Of a stretch of DNA of 15,617 nucleotides, positions 1-6,858 are shown one piece after another. Source of the stretch: Sanchytrium tribonematis (lineage: Eukaryota > Sanchytriomycota > Sanchytriomycetes > Sanchytriales > Sanchytriaceae); the NCBI GenBank assembly GCA_018985235.1, contig JADGIG010000146.1, forward strand, positions 1 through 15,617, read 5' to 3'. The notes below the pieces were generated by a model, which saw nothing but the letters and a program-made list of their open reading frames with translations, ran no database searches and was not told the origin of the DNA. How positions within the stretch are numbered: the stretch's first letter is position 1; each line of letters opens with the position of its first letter. The position numbers and the translations under genes are program-made.

Positions 1-29
1 CTTCAAACAATCACAAAGGAGTTTTTTTC

Positions 30-786
30 ATGGTTTTTCTTCTCGTCATCATTCTATCACAATTAATTGACCACCAACAAATTAATCATTATAAAATACT
101 TCAGGAATTGAGCTTAATCTACATGAATCAAACGATGCAAGTAAAATCGCTCTAAATAATTTCGTTCACCAAATAATGGTCAATTTGAATAAATTGCATA
201 CCTCCGAGCCTCCAATGGCCCATTTTGATGTCAAATTAGAGCAAATTCAAAGAGTTTGGGATCCAGAAGGACTATTAAATACGAATTGAAAAATTCCAAA
301 TTTACCAAAACTGGAGTATTGAATCATATAATCATTTGGACATCAGATAGAACTAATATCAATGAATACGCAGCACCAGAAATGTATTTAGAAAATACTC
401 CAGATGACTTCGATGCTGTTAAAGTAGATTTGTTTGCATTCGGAGTCATAATACATATAATATTGCAGATAATAGCTGGAATAGGGTATCAAACAAATAA
501 AGGATACTTGGAATGCACTGAAATCCCTAATACCCTTCCAAATAAGAAGAAAAGACCCATCAAAGTCTATAAATCATCTCCATTGAATCCATTTGGTAGA
601 TTAAAATGTATTGCATCTCAATTAACACATTGTGATCCATCCGCTAGACCATCCGTAGAGTCTATTCTTATTAAATATGAAATTGATCAAATCATCAAAA
701 AAGAGCCCAAATTATTCATTCCAAAGAAGAATGAAGTGTCTCTGCTCCATTTGGCATTGATGAACAACAATTTACATCGCAAATAG
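30..786 (+). pseudogene. Frameshifted type-B secreted pseudokinase remnant
   Basis: The start at 30 encodes a hydrophobic leader (MVFLLVIILSQLI) and runs 41 codons to a stop at 153-155. Homology to the gene at 2088-2723 then continues in a second frame from about 116 (NNFVHQIMVNLNKLH, then HFDVKLEQ in place of HRDxKxEN) and moves to a third frame near 250-253 (YELKNS, then NEYAAPE, VDLFAFGV, AGIGYQTN, CDPSARPS) to a stop at 784-786. All three frames are therefore used, with breaks near 117 and 251. Single-base shifts cannot be explained by introns. What survives is a kinase C-lobe with the APE motif and no recognisable DFG. The N-lobe is absent, as in the paralogue. It is most likely a decayed gene. 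Sequencing error is the alternative, less likely with two independent shifts. Confidence 0.75.
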
Positions 787-864
787 TCAATAAATTTCCA
801 TGATACCCACATGGATCTCACATGTCGATCTGTAATATTTGTATCACGTCATTTTGAAATTGCC

Positions 865-877
865 AATATCCCCTCTC
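865..877 (+). promoter_or_regulatory. ATCCCCT promoter element before kinase at 909
   Basis: AATATCCCCTCTC matches the AAATAYCCCTT-like element found before the other kinases and before the membrane-protein array. It lies 44 bp before the ATG at 909 and 24 bp before an out-of-frame ATG at 889. It resembles the fungal stress-response element (CCCCT), but its fixed position could equally make it a core promoter or initiator. Confidence 0.4.
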
Positions 878-908
878 ATTTACACCAAATGATTTGTGAT
901 CTATTTAA

Positions 909-1760
909 ATGATCCACATCATCTCCTCATTACAAATGATCTTCACGCTACTCATTCAAATTGCAAGCATTTCTCTATCTAAGAGATATTTTGAAGAGAC
1001 TGAAACTGAAATAGTCAAATATGTAATGCTCACTGAGAAATCAGATTCCATCCAGATTGACGATTACATATCTTTAAAGAATGAGATCAGCATATTAAGC
1101 AAATTAGATCATCCTAACATCATCAAAATTTTTAAGTATGATGACAATGAAGAAGTTAAACTAGTAAGTTACGAAATGCACAAGTATAAATACGATTTGT
1201 TTAATTTGTATGATACAGAGTTTCGTAGAAATGCTTATGATCACATTGATGAAATCTTTAAGATCATTTACCAAATATTGAACGCAATGAATTATATGAA
1301 ATCTAAAAATGTAGCACATAGGGATATCAAACCAGAGAATATCATGATTGATGATGAAAATAATGCCATTTTAGCTGATTTTGGATGGGCCACTGCAAAT
1401 AGTAATGTAAAAAGCACCACGCACTCTGGAACGAAAATATATGCAGCACCAGAAGTATTAATGTGTTTAGATAAGAATAAAAGATGCAGCTATGATCCAA
1501 ACCAATCTGATTTATTCTCATTGGGTATCATGATTTGGCGAATGTTTCACTATAAATTTCCATTCTTTCCAAAACAACGCCAAAATTGTAGCGAATTGAA
1601 TCAAATATTTACAGATCAAATGTTTACCAAGTTGAAAAATGAGGATAAATTAGGAGCAATATTAGCCGTGTCTAAATTGTTAATGCAATGTACTCCATCA
1701 AAAAGACCTACAGCTGCCAAATTACTTGAAATGGATATTTTCAAATCTAAATCTAATTAA
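909..1760 (+). CDS. Secreted protein kinase-like protein, type A, lacking glycine loop
   Basis: A 283-residue protein. The first 20 or so residues are hydrophobic, with a second Met at residue 10 beginning MIFTLLIQIAS, so the leader may start at either. The kinase fold follows with no glycine-rich loop. A candidate beta-3 Lys is K37 (EIVKYV), alpha-C Glu is E59 (LKNEI), the catalytic loop is HRDIKPEN (H137-D139), DFG is at 157-159 and APE at 180-182. The residues that act in catalysis are present but the phosphate-clamping loop is missing, so activity is uncertain. An upstream ATG at 889 opens a 7-codon reading frame whose TGA overlaps this ATG. The segment 1281-1432 is nearly identical to the kinase at 4769-5731. 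An AATAAA lies just after the stop. Substrate is unknown. A secreted or lumenal kinase-like role is inferred from the leader. Confidence 0.8.
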   Translation: MIHIISSLQMIFTLLIQIASISLSKRYFEETETEIVKYVMLTEKSDSIQIDDYISLKNEISILSKLDHPNIIKIFKYDDNEEVKLVSYEMHKYKYDLFNLYDTEFRRNAYDHIDEIFKIIYQILNAMNYMKSKNVAHRDIKPENIMIDDENNAILADFGWATANSNVKSTTHSGTKIYAAPEVLMCLDKNKRCSYDPNQSDLFSLGIMIWRMFHYKFPFFPKQRQNCSELNQIFTDQMFTKLKNEDKLGAILAVSKLLMQCTPSKRPTAAKLLEMDIFKSKSN

Positions 1761-1781
1761 CTTTAATAAAAAGTCTTTGAC

Positions 1782-1797
1782 TATAAAAATCCCCTTC
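1782..1797 (+). promoter_or_regulatory. TATA-like box with ATCCCCTT element
   Basis: TATAAAAA at 1782-1789 runs directly into ATCCCCTTC, two bases before the ATG at 1799. It combines a TATA-like sequence with the same C-rich element that precedes the kinases. The close placement may mean the first transcribed base lies downstream of 1799 and that 1799 is not the true start. Confidence 0.3.
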
Positions 1798-1798
1798 T

Positions 1799-1936
1799 AT
1801 GTATCAAGAACAACACGCAATACATCCTGAAGGTGCTTATAGTTTTATGAGATACATTAATGGCTTATTAATTCAAAGAAATGTGTGTACGGATGAAGTA
1901 TTTCTACAAAAATTATTGAGAAACAGATTGCTGTAA
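1799..1936 (+). CDS. Small ORF of 45 codons, possible gene remnant
   Basis: An ATG-to-TAA frame encodes 45 residues beginning MYQEQHAIHPEGAYSF and ending LLRNRLL. It lies in the 250-bp gap between two kinases and directly follows a TATA-like and C-rich promoter element. It has no leader and no motif I recognise, and no relative in this window. It could be a small gene, the 5' end of a lost gene, or chance. The rest of the gap, 1937-2036, shows nothing clear. Confidence 0.2.
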   Translation: MYQEQHAIHPEGAYSFMRYINGLLIQRNVCTDEVFLQKLLRNRLL

Positions 1937-2036
1937 ACTTGTATATAATAAGAAAAGGGATTTACTGCTACCAAGCGCGAGAAGATGAAGACATATCCAT
2001 TGCTTAGTTATGTCAATAAATCTTCTTTTCTTTCTC

Positions 2037-2058
2037 AAAATCCCCTATTTCCCCTTTG
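2037..2058 (+). promoter_or_regulatory. Doubled CCCC promoter element before pseudokinase
   Basis: Two copies of the C-rich element follow each other, AAATCCCCTATT then TTTCCCCTTTG, with a third CCCC run at 2064. They lie 30-50 bp before the ATG at 2088, as expected for that start, but inside the frame if translation began at 2010. This favours 2088 as the real start. Confidence 0.35.
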
Positions 2059-2087
2059 TCATTACCCCAAAAACATCTCCCTCCAAC

Positions 2088-2723
2088 ATGTTGTTCTTTC
2101 TCTACATTCTATTATCCATCCCCAATGTAACTGATCCACAATATGAACATTTACGTAATCTCAAATTGATCAATCCTGATTATGATGATGATTTGCAAAT
2201 CGATGTACTTAATGATTTTGTGGTTAAGATACTTCAATTGCTTCGTGGATTACATGCTCAACATAAGGCTCATATGGATTTAAGAATTGAGAATATTCAA
2301 ATTAGAAATTTGGGTGATGATTTATGGACATATGAATTATTGGATTCTGAACAAGATGGATTCAAATTGAATGAATATGCAGCACCAGAATTGATTGAAA
2401 ATGATGGTACTTCATTTGGTGCTACTAAAGTAGATTTATTTGCATTCGGAGTCATTCTTCATAAAATATTGCAAAGAATAGCTGGAATAGGATATCAAAC
2501 AAACAACCGTGGTTATTTTATAAGTTCAAGTATAGGATATCCAAATGCACCTAGTCGGAAAAATAGTTTTAATCCAGGTCATCTTAACCCATATGGAACA
2601 TTAAAAAAAATTGCATTAAGTTTGACAGAATGTAATCCTGACGGGCGCCCTTCTGCTGCTTTATTGCTCCTTGAATATGATGTTGAGACAGAATCTGATG
2701 ATGAATCCTTTCCAGAAAATTGA
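2088..2723 (+). CDS. Secreted C-lobe-only pseudokinase, type B
   Basis: A 211-residue protein from the ATG at 2088; an in-frame ATG at 2010 would add 26 residues but places the promoter element inside the gene. It starts with a leader (MLFFLYILLSIPNVTD). After about 20 further residues it enters the kinase C-lobe at helix E, so the whole N-lobe (Gly loop, beta-3 Lys, alpha-C Glu) is absent. The catalytic loop reads HMDLRIEN (62-69), which keeps Asp but loses the HRD Arg and changes Lys to Arg. The DFG site is LLDSE (84-88) with Gly lost. APE is intact at 99-101, followed by VDLFAFGV. It cannot be a conventional ATP-dependent kinase, so a binding or scaffold role is an inference. A frameshifted paralogue with the same architecture at 30-786 shows that this is a true subfamily, not a local truncation. 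Confidence 0.7.
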   Translation: MLFFLYILLSIPNVTDPQYEHLRNLKLINPDYDDDLQIDVLNDFVVKILQLLRGLHAQHKAHMDLRIENIQIRNLGDDLWTYELLDSEQDGFKLNEYAAPELIENDGTSFGATKVDLFAFGVILHKILQRIAGIGYQTNNRGYFISSSIGYPNAPSRKNSFNPGHLNPYGTLKKIALSLTECNPDGRPSAALLLLEYDVETESDDESFPEN

Positions 2724-2928
2724 ATATGAATTAGAACAAGGATACGAAAATCTGTTTTATAATGGAGCATCTCAAAATCTTGTCAAGTCTGTGGAATTAA
2801 AAGAGAATCAAGTTGATCAATTAAAGAAAAAATTATCTGACAATGATCCCATGACTGCAATAAAAGCCATGACTCAATTATTCAACCAAATAAGAGACCC
2901 TCTGCAGAATATTTATTGCAAACGATGA
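2724..2928 (+). pseudogene. Remnant C-terminal tail of a type-A kinase
   Basis: This frame is open across the end of the preceding gene and has no usable ATG of its own. From about 2776 it reads NLVKSVELKEN, then DNDPMTAIKAMTQLFNQ. This aligns without gaps to the tails of the type-A kinases (IVKCTNFTKSE, then SNPIIAMKSMVHLLIQCDP). The final CDPxxRPT helix is disrupted. It is therefore the last 50 or so residues of a lost type-A copy, abutting the type-B gene. This suggests unequal exchange between cluster members. The frame ends in TGA at 2926-2928. Confidence 0.55.
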
Positions 2929-2949
2929 AATTTAAAAATTGGATTTATA

Positions 2950-2963
2950 AATAAATATTTATT
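2950..2963. terminator. Palindromic bidirectional poly(A) signal
   Basis: AATAAATATTTATT is a perfect 14-bp palindrome carrying AATAAA on both strands. It follows the + strand kinase remnant and contains the TAA stop of the convergent lyase gene (2959-2961), so one short site could end transcripts from both directions. Confidence 0.5.
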
Positions 2964-3648
2964 GAATCATGCCTGTAGATATCTGAATATCCTTAAATTT
3001 AGCATATGTATCTTGATTTGGACTCCAACTGACATCTGATCCACCATAAAACATGACAAATAAAATCGTGTCAATTTGAATATGTGGGCAAGTTCTGAAA
3101 ATATATGATTTATATTCAAATATAAATTGATGATTGACTTTAAATTGTATAATACCATCATTAGAACCTATTTTATTTAATTGAATGGCTATTTGAATGT
3201 GATTCCATTCACCTAATTTAAATTGACTGGCACCACGATATAATGAATCACCATATTTGGGATTATAAATGAAATTATGATTATAATAGTCAGTAGATTG
3301 TGGAGGACCATGGACATATATCTCATTATCAAATTGACGACGCCACATGGGACGAATGCAAAAACCATCATGATTACATTTACAGCCACCACATAAACCT
3401 GGTAATTTACCACCTTTATTAATGATGAAATCTGGTGGGAAATAAACGGAATAGGATAATGTGATTTGATTTGTAGGCAGAATTGGGGGTTTAAATTTGA
3501 TTCTCATGCCATTTGGATTACCATATTGATATGCTTTGAAATGGGTGACGATTTCATCATTGGTGAGTTGGGTATGGCCACCTATTCCATTTTCAGTGCC
3601 ATTTACGATGAATTTAAAGAGATCTATTTGGGACATGGTTTGCAACAT
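2959..3648 (-). CDS. Polysaccharide lyase family 14-like protein
   Basis: A 229-residue protein with the signature blocks of PL14 (alginate/glucuronan lyase-like jelly roll): SYSVYFPPDF (65-74), GGKLPGLCGG (79-88), RPMWRR (99-104), LGEWNHIQIAIQLN (145-158), FVMFYGGSDVSW (197-208). The family cleaves uronic-acid polysaccharides by beta-elimination and is usually secreted. This copy begins MLQTMSQIDLF with no leader, and the upstream frame has a TGA 17 codons before the ATG with no ATG between. It is therefore either cytosolic, missing an unseen 5' exon, or a decayed copy that lost its leader. Five Cys within 85-97 and at 187 suggest a protein built for an oxidising compartment, which fits lost secretion. 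Its stop lies inside a shared poly(A) signal. Substrate cannot be read from sequence. Confidence 0.75.
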   Translation of the reverse strand: MLQTMSQIDLFKFIVNGTENGIGGHTQLTNDEIVTHFKAYQYGNPNGMRIKFKPPILPTNQITLSYSVYFPPDFIINKGGKLPGLCGGCKCNHDGFCIRPMWRRQFDNEIYVHGPPQSTDYYNHNFIYNPKYGDSLYRGASQFKLGEWNHIQIAIQLNKIGSNDGIIQFKVNHQFIFEYKSYIFRTCPHIQIDTILFVMFYGGSDVSWSPNQDTYAKFKDIQISTGMIQ

Positions 3649-3659
3649 GGTTTGAAGTG

Positions 3660-3672
3660 AAAATACCCCTTG
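3660..3672 (+). promoter_or_regulatory. ATACCCCTT promoter element before kinase at 3690
   Basis: AAAATACCCCTTG lies 24 bp from its first CCCC base to the ATG at 3690, almost the same spacing as the identical core before the kinase at 4769 (23 bp). This supports 3690 as the original start of the interrupted kinase. Confidence 0.45.
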
Positions 3673-3689
3673 TGGACTCCTAATTGGAA

Positions 3690-4679
3690 ATGATTTTCAT
3701 TCCACTTTATTGTGCAATTTATGATTATACAGTGCTTCAATCACCTAGACAACAGTACACTATTCAATTTTTTACTTTTATTGCAGATACAGGTCCAAAA
3801 ATAGTCAAAAATGGCCAAATTGTGACCAAATCAATTTAATTTTATAGTCATTATGAGCATCCATTGATTCAAATGATTGTGAAATATAGAATTATTGAAG
3901 AATATCTTAAATTAAAGAATGAAATCACTGTATTATCCAAATTAAATCATCCAAATATCATCAAATTGATTAAATTTCATTTGCCACCTTTAAATAGCGA
4001 ATTAAAACTACCTAAAGACGATCAAGTGATTTATTACACCATGCCATATTATAAATATGACTTGAACAGAATGGATACTGAATTTAAAGACCAAAAAGAA
4101 CAGAAAAAAAGATTATTAGCAATATTTGATTTATGGAGTAGCTACAATCAAGAAATCAAAGATCAAATTCGCATATATTTGAATATTATTCATCAAATGC
4201 TACTAGCAATGAAATATCTTAAAAGCAAAGGAATTGCGCACAGAGATATAAATCCAGAGAATATTCTTATAGATGATGAAAATAATGCCATTTTATCTGA
4301 TTTTGGATATGCAACTACTGATTTATTGTGTGATACGCACACTGGTAAATTCATTTATGCAGCACCAGAAGTACAAAAATGTTTCAGATCAAAATGTGAA
4401 TATAATCCACAACAATCTGATTTATATTCATTTGGTGTCACTGTACATCAAATATTGAATATTGAATTAGATACTCACTTTATTGAGAATATTGATATTG
4501 TAAAATGCACCAATTTCACTAAATCAGAAAGAATTAAGAGATATAAATTATTGAGCCATTCAAATCCAATCATTGCAATGAAATCTATGGTTCATTTATT
4601 AATTCAATGTGACCCATTCAAAAGACCAACACCTGCTATCTTATTATCCAAGATTCGATTTTTTCAATTTATGTTTTAA
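3690..4679 (+). pseudogene. Type-A secreted kinase interrupted by one in-frame stop
   Basis: From the ATG at 3690 (leader MIFIPLYCAIYDY) the frame is open to 4679 except for one TAA at 3837-3839, codon 50. The codons before and after the stop align almost without gaps to the kinase at 4769-5731 (VLQSPRQQY to ILQSPLKKY; VTKSI, stop, FYSHY to VTKSYRYFIHD), so the stop is a point change in a collinear gene. After it come Q61 at the beta-3 Lys site, LKNEI, HRDINPEN (H184-D186, catalytic-loop Lys changed to Asn), SDFGYAT and AAPE. An ATG at 3873 could still give a shorter protein lacking the leader and Gly-loop region. Possible readings are a recent pseudogene, stop readthrough, or a leaderless truncated product. 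The TAA stop overlaps AATAAA. Confidence 0.7.
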
Positions 4680-4740
4680 TAAAATATTTGAAAACACTAA
4701 AAATTGTGACTGTGATCTAGATTGCAACTTCGTTTGGCAC

Positions 4741-4752
4741 AAATACCCCTTA
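4741..4752 (+). promoter_or_regulatory. ATACCCCTT promoter element before kinase at 4769
   Basis: AAATACCCCTTA matches the element at 3660 and sits 23 bp (first CCCC base) before the ATG at 4769, which supports that start. Confidence 0.45.
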
Positions 4753-4768
4753 GTAGTTCCCCATCATC

Positions 4769-5731
4769 ATGATCCCATTTTTCTTTTTCATTGATGTAAT
4801 GGCAAACAGTCAAATACTACAAAGTCCGTTAAAGAAGTATGAATTTGATGATTTGAAATTTGATGCAGAAACCCTATCAAGAATTGAAAGAATTGGCAAT
4901 AAAGTCACCAAATCATATCGTTACTTTATTCATGATAATTTTATAATCCAAAGTATCATTCATGATGAAGTTGATGCAGAATATAAGAAATTAAAGAACG
5001 AAATTCAGATATTAAAATCAATAGATCATTCAAATATAATTAAAATTGAAAATTATTCCCTTCCACCAGATGACTATCCAACAGCAAAATATACGATGCC
5101 ATATTATGAAACTGATTTATTTCAGATGCATCATAAATTTATAAAACAACATAGTGGAATATTTGCCAGGTTAACATTATGGAAAAGCTATTTTGAAGAA
5201 GTTGACAAACAAAGGCGCATTTATTGCAAAATTATTCATCAGTTGCTGAACGCGATGAACTATATGAAATCTAAAAATGTAGCACACAGGGATATTAAAC
5301 CAGAGAATATAATGATTGATAAGAAAAATAATACCATTTTAGCTGATTTTGGATGGGCCACTGCAAAAAGTAATGTAAAAAGCACCACGCACTCTGGGAC
5401 TCCTGAATTGGCAGCACCAGAAATACATAAATGCGAAGATTCTGAATGTGAATATGATCCAAACCAGTCTGATTTATTCTCATTGGGTGTATTGGTATCT
5501 GAATTATTTGAAATTTCAGTTTCCAAGCGTCTTAAAGATGGCCGGTGGATAGTCAAATGTATTCAAATAAGCAAGGCAGAAAGACAAATTCAATATAATT
5601 CATTAAGAAATATAGATGCAAACATTGCAATGAAAGCCATGGTTAAATTATTACTCCAATGTGATCCAGAAAGGAGACCTACACCTGCTTTATTGCTTCG
5701 ATTAATTCAATTTTCTGAATTCTATAACTAA
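4769..5731 (+). CDS. Type-A secreted protein kinase-like protein with Gln at the beta-3 Lys site
   Basis: A 320-residue protein and the most complete kinase in the cluster. A short hydrophobic leader (MIPFFFFIDV) is followed by a degenerate Gly loop (IGNKVTKSYRY, 42-52), Gln61 where the VAIK Lys should be (FIIQSII), alpha-C Glu78 (LKNEI), a long insert, HRDIKPEN (H173-D175), DFG at 193-195 and APE at 216-218. The catalytic-loop and Mg-binding residues are present but the usual ATP-anchoring Lys is not. Lys48 falls at the Gly-loop position used by WNK kinases as a substitute. That match is an inference from alignment by eye. An unusual second half of the C-lobe (SKAERQIQYNSL, then IAMKAMVKLLLQCDPERRPTP) is shared with the neighbouring copies. 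Residues 161-211 are nearly identical in DNA to the kinase at 909. Confidence 0.85.
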   Translation: MIPFFFFIDVMANSQILQSPLKKYEFDDLKFDAETLSRIERIGNKVTKSYRYFIHDNFIIQSIIHDEVDAEYKKLKNEIQILKSIDHSNIIKIENYSLPPDDYPTAKYTMPYYETDLFQMHHKFIKQHSGIFARLTLWKSYFEEVDKQRRIYCKIIHQLLNAMNYMKSKNVAHRDIKPENIMIDKKNNTILADFGWATAKSNVKSTTHSGTPELAAPEIHKCEDSECEYDPNQSDLFSLGVLVSELFEISVSKRLKDGRWIVKCIQISKAERQIQYNSLRNIDANIAMKAMVKLLLQCDPERRPTPALLLRLIQFSEFYN

Positions 5732-5744
5732 AACAAATAAATAA

Positions 5745-5752
5745 TGACGTCA
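5745..5752. promoter_or_regulatory. Perfect CRE palindrome TGACGTCA
   Basis: TGACGTCA is the full consensus site for CREB/ATF-type bZIP factors, 75 bp before the metalloprotease-like gene. An 8-bp palindrome can arise by chance, but it falls in the only upstream space that gene has. Confidence 0.35.
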
Positions 5753-5819
5753 CCCGCATGAGTTGCATCTAGTGGAATCAAGCGTGTCAAATGATCACTC
5801 CGTAAAACATTAAATTGAG

Positions 5820-6821
5820 ATGGTTGATTTTGAAAATGATGTATTTTCATTAAAATTAGTGAGTAATATTCATTATAATGACTATTTAAATGGATTAAAA
5901 GATGCATTAAATGATTTGCAACAATACATTCAAATCAACAAGAAAATACAAATTATAGCTTCCATTATACCCAAATCAGGCACGCAATTAGGCGCAACAG
6001 CACCAGCATCACAATATACCATTTATAATACCCGTTATTATAATATACCAAGTGCATTATCACCAAATAATAATTTGGATATTGTTGCTGAATTTTATCA
6101 TCAAGATCAAAGATGGACATTTGATGGGGGCAATTATGATTTTAAAGCCATTGCGACACATGAAATGTTACATGGATTGGGTTTTTATTCCAATGTAGAA
6201 CCATTTTATCAATATTTTGGATTATATACATCAACTACTCCAAAAACAGCATTACAACCCATATTTCTACCACCTACTGATTTTGATATGCATATTTATT
6301 GTAATAATATACCCCTATACCAATTATTGCTACCATTTCTCAATATTTGTGTCCCAAATACGATATTATTAAATCACGCATCCATGGTGATTCAGGCTGC
6401 TGCGTATGTCATGGTGGGTGATACACACTTGAATGAGTTACAAAATACATTATCTATCCCTAATAATTGCCAATTTCAATCCAAATCAGTCAATTTCACA
6501 TTATTTACTGGTACCAATATGAAACAAGCTATTTTAAGTCATACCTCTCAAGATAGTAATCCAGTCTTAATGCGTCCTAAATATCCACCCAATATCAATT
6601 ATCAGGGTATTAATCCATATCAATTAATGCTCAATGAATTGGGATATCATGAAAATCAATCAAATCATGAATTTATATTTGAAATGCCAAATTGCAGTCA
6701 AATCATGAATGAGACACATTTACAATTAGCACAATCAAGACTAGATAATGGTGATTTCCAGAGTGATGCCACTTGTTTAATATATTTGCAGCTGATATAC
6801 ATTTTAATAAATTTGATTTAA
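5820..6821 (+). CDS. HExxH zinc metalloprotease-like protein
   Basis: A 333-residue protein with a clear zincin motif, HEMLHGLGFYS (114-124): two zinc-binding His and the catalytic Glu. The preceding region (IQIIASIIP, then GTQLGATAPASQY) is of the type found before the active site in secreted M12/M10-like fungal and bacterial metalloproteases. Several Cys follow in the C-terminal half, and the last 15 residues (from CLIYLQLIYILI) are hydrophobic, so a membrane or GPI anchor is possible. No leader is present: a TAA three codons before the ATG closes the frame. The leader may be lost or lie in an unseen exon. I cannot fix the third zinc ligand or the exact peptidase family. The gene is convergent with the membrane-protein array, 37 bp between stops. 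Confidence 0.65.
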   Translation: MVDFENDVFSLKLVSNIHYNDYLNGLKDALNDLQQYIQINKKIQIIASIIPKSGTQLGATAPASQYTIYNTRYYNIPSALSPNNNLDIVAEFYHQDQRWTFDGGNYDFKAIATHEMLHGLGFYSNVEPFYQYFGLYTSTTPKTALQPIFLPPTDFDMHIYCNNIPLYQLLLPFLNICVPNTILLNHASMVIQAAAYVMVGDTHLNELQNTLSIPNNCQFQSKSVNFTLFTGTNMKQAILSHTSQDSNPVLMRPKYPPNINYQGINPYQLMLNELGYHENQSNHEFIFEMPNCSQIMNETHLQLAQSRLDNGDFQSDATCLIYLQLIYILINLI

Positions 6822-6841
6822 AAATGGATTTAATTTGAGAT

Positions 6842-6847
6842 TTATTT
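6842..6847 (-). terminator. Poly(A) signal of the last array gene
   Basis: TTTATT on the + strand (AATAAA on the - strand) lies 12 bp past the stop at 6859, in the 37-bp gap between convergent genes. Confidence 0.4.
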
Positions 6848-6858
6848 ATCATGCATTT

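Noticed and set aside
2010-2087. Upstream start of the type-B pseudokinase
   Set aside because: The extra 26 residues contain the promoter-like CCCC elements in their DNA, and the paralogue at 30 starts directly with the leader that corresponds to 2088.
3837-3839. Reassigned TAA codon (alternative genetic code)
   Set aside because: TAA ends nearly all other genes in the window at the expected homologous positions, so the standard code applies.
3822-3847. Possible mini-intron (GTGACC to TATAG) that would remove the TAA at 3837 in the kinase at 3690
   Set aside because: It is only 26 bp, its removal breaks the frame, and the sequence through it aligns almost ungapped to the intact neighbour.
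5260-5556. Antisense open frames inside the kinase at 4769
   Set aside because: They overlap a conserved kinase core, lack ATG or promoter support and show no domain.
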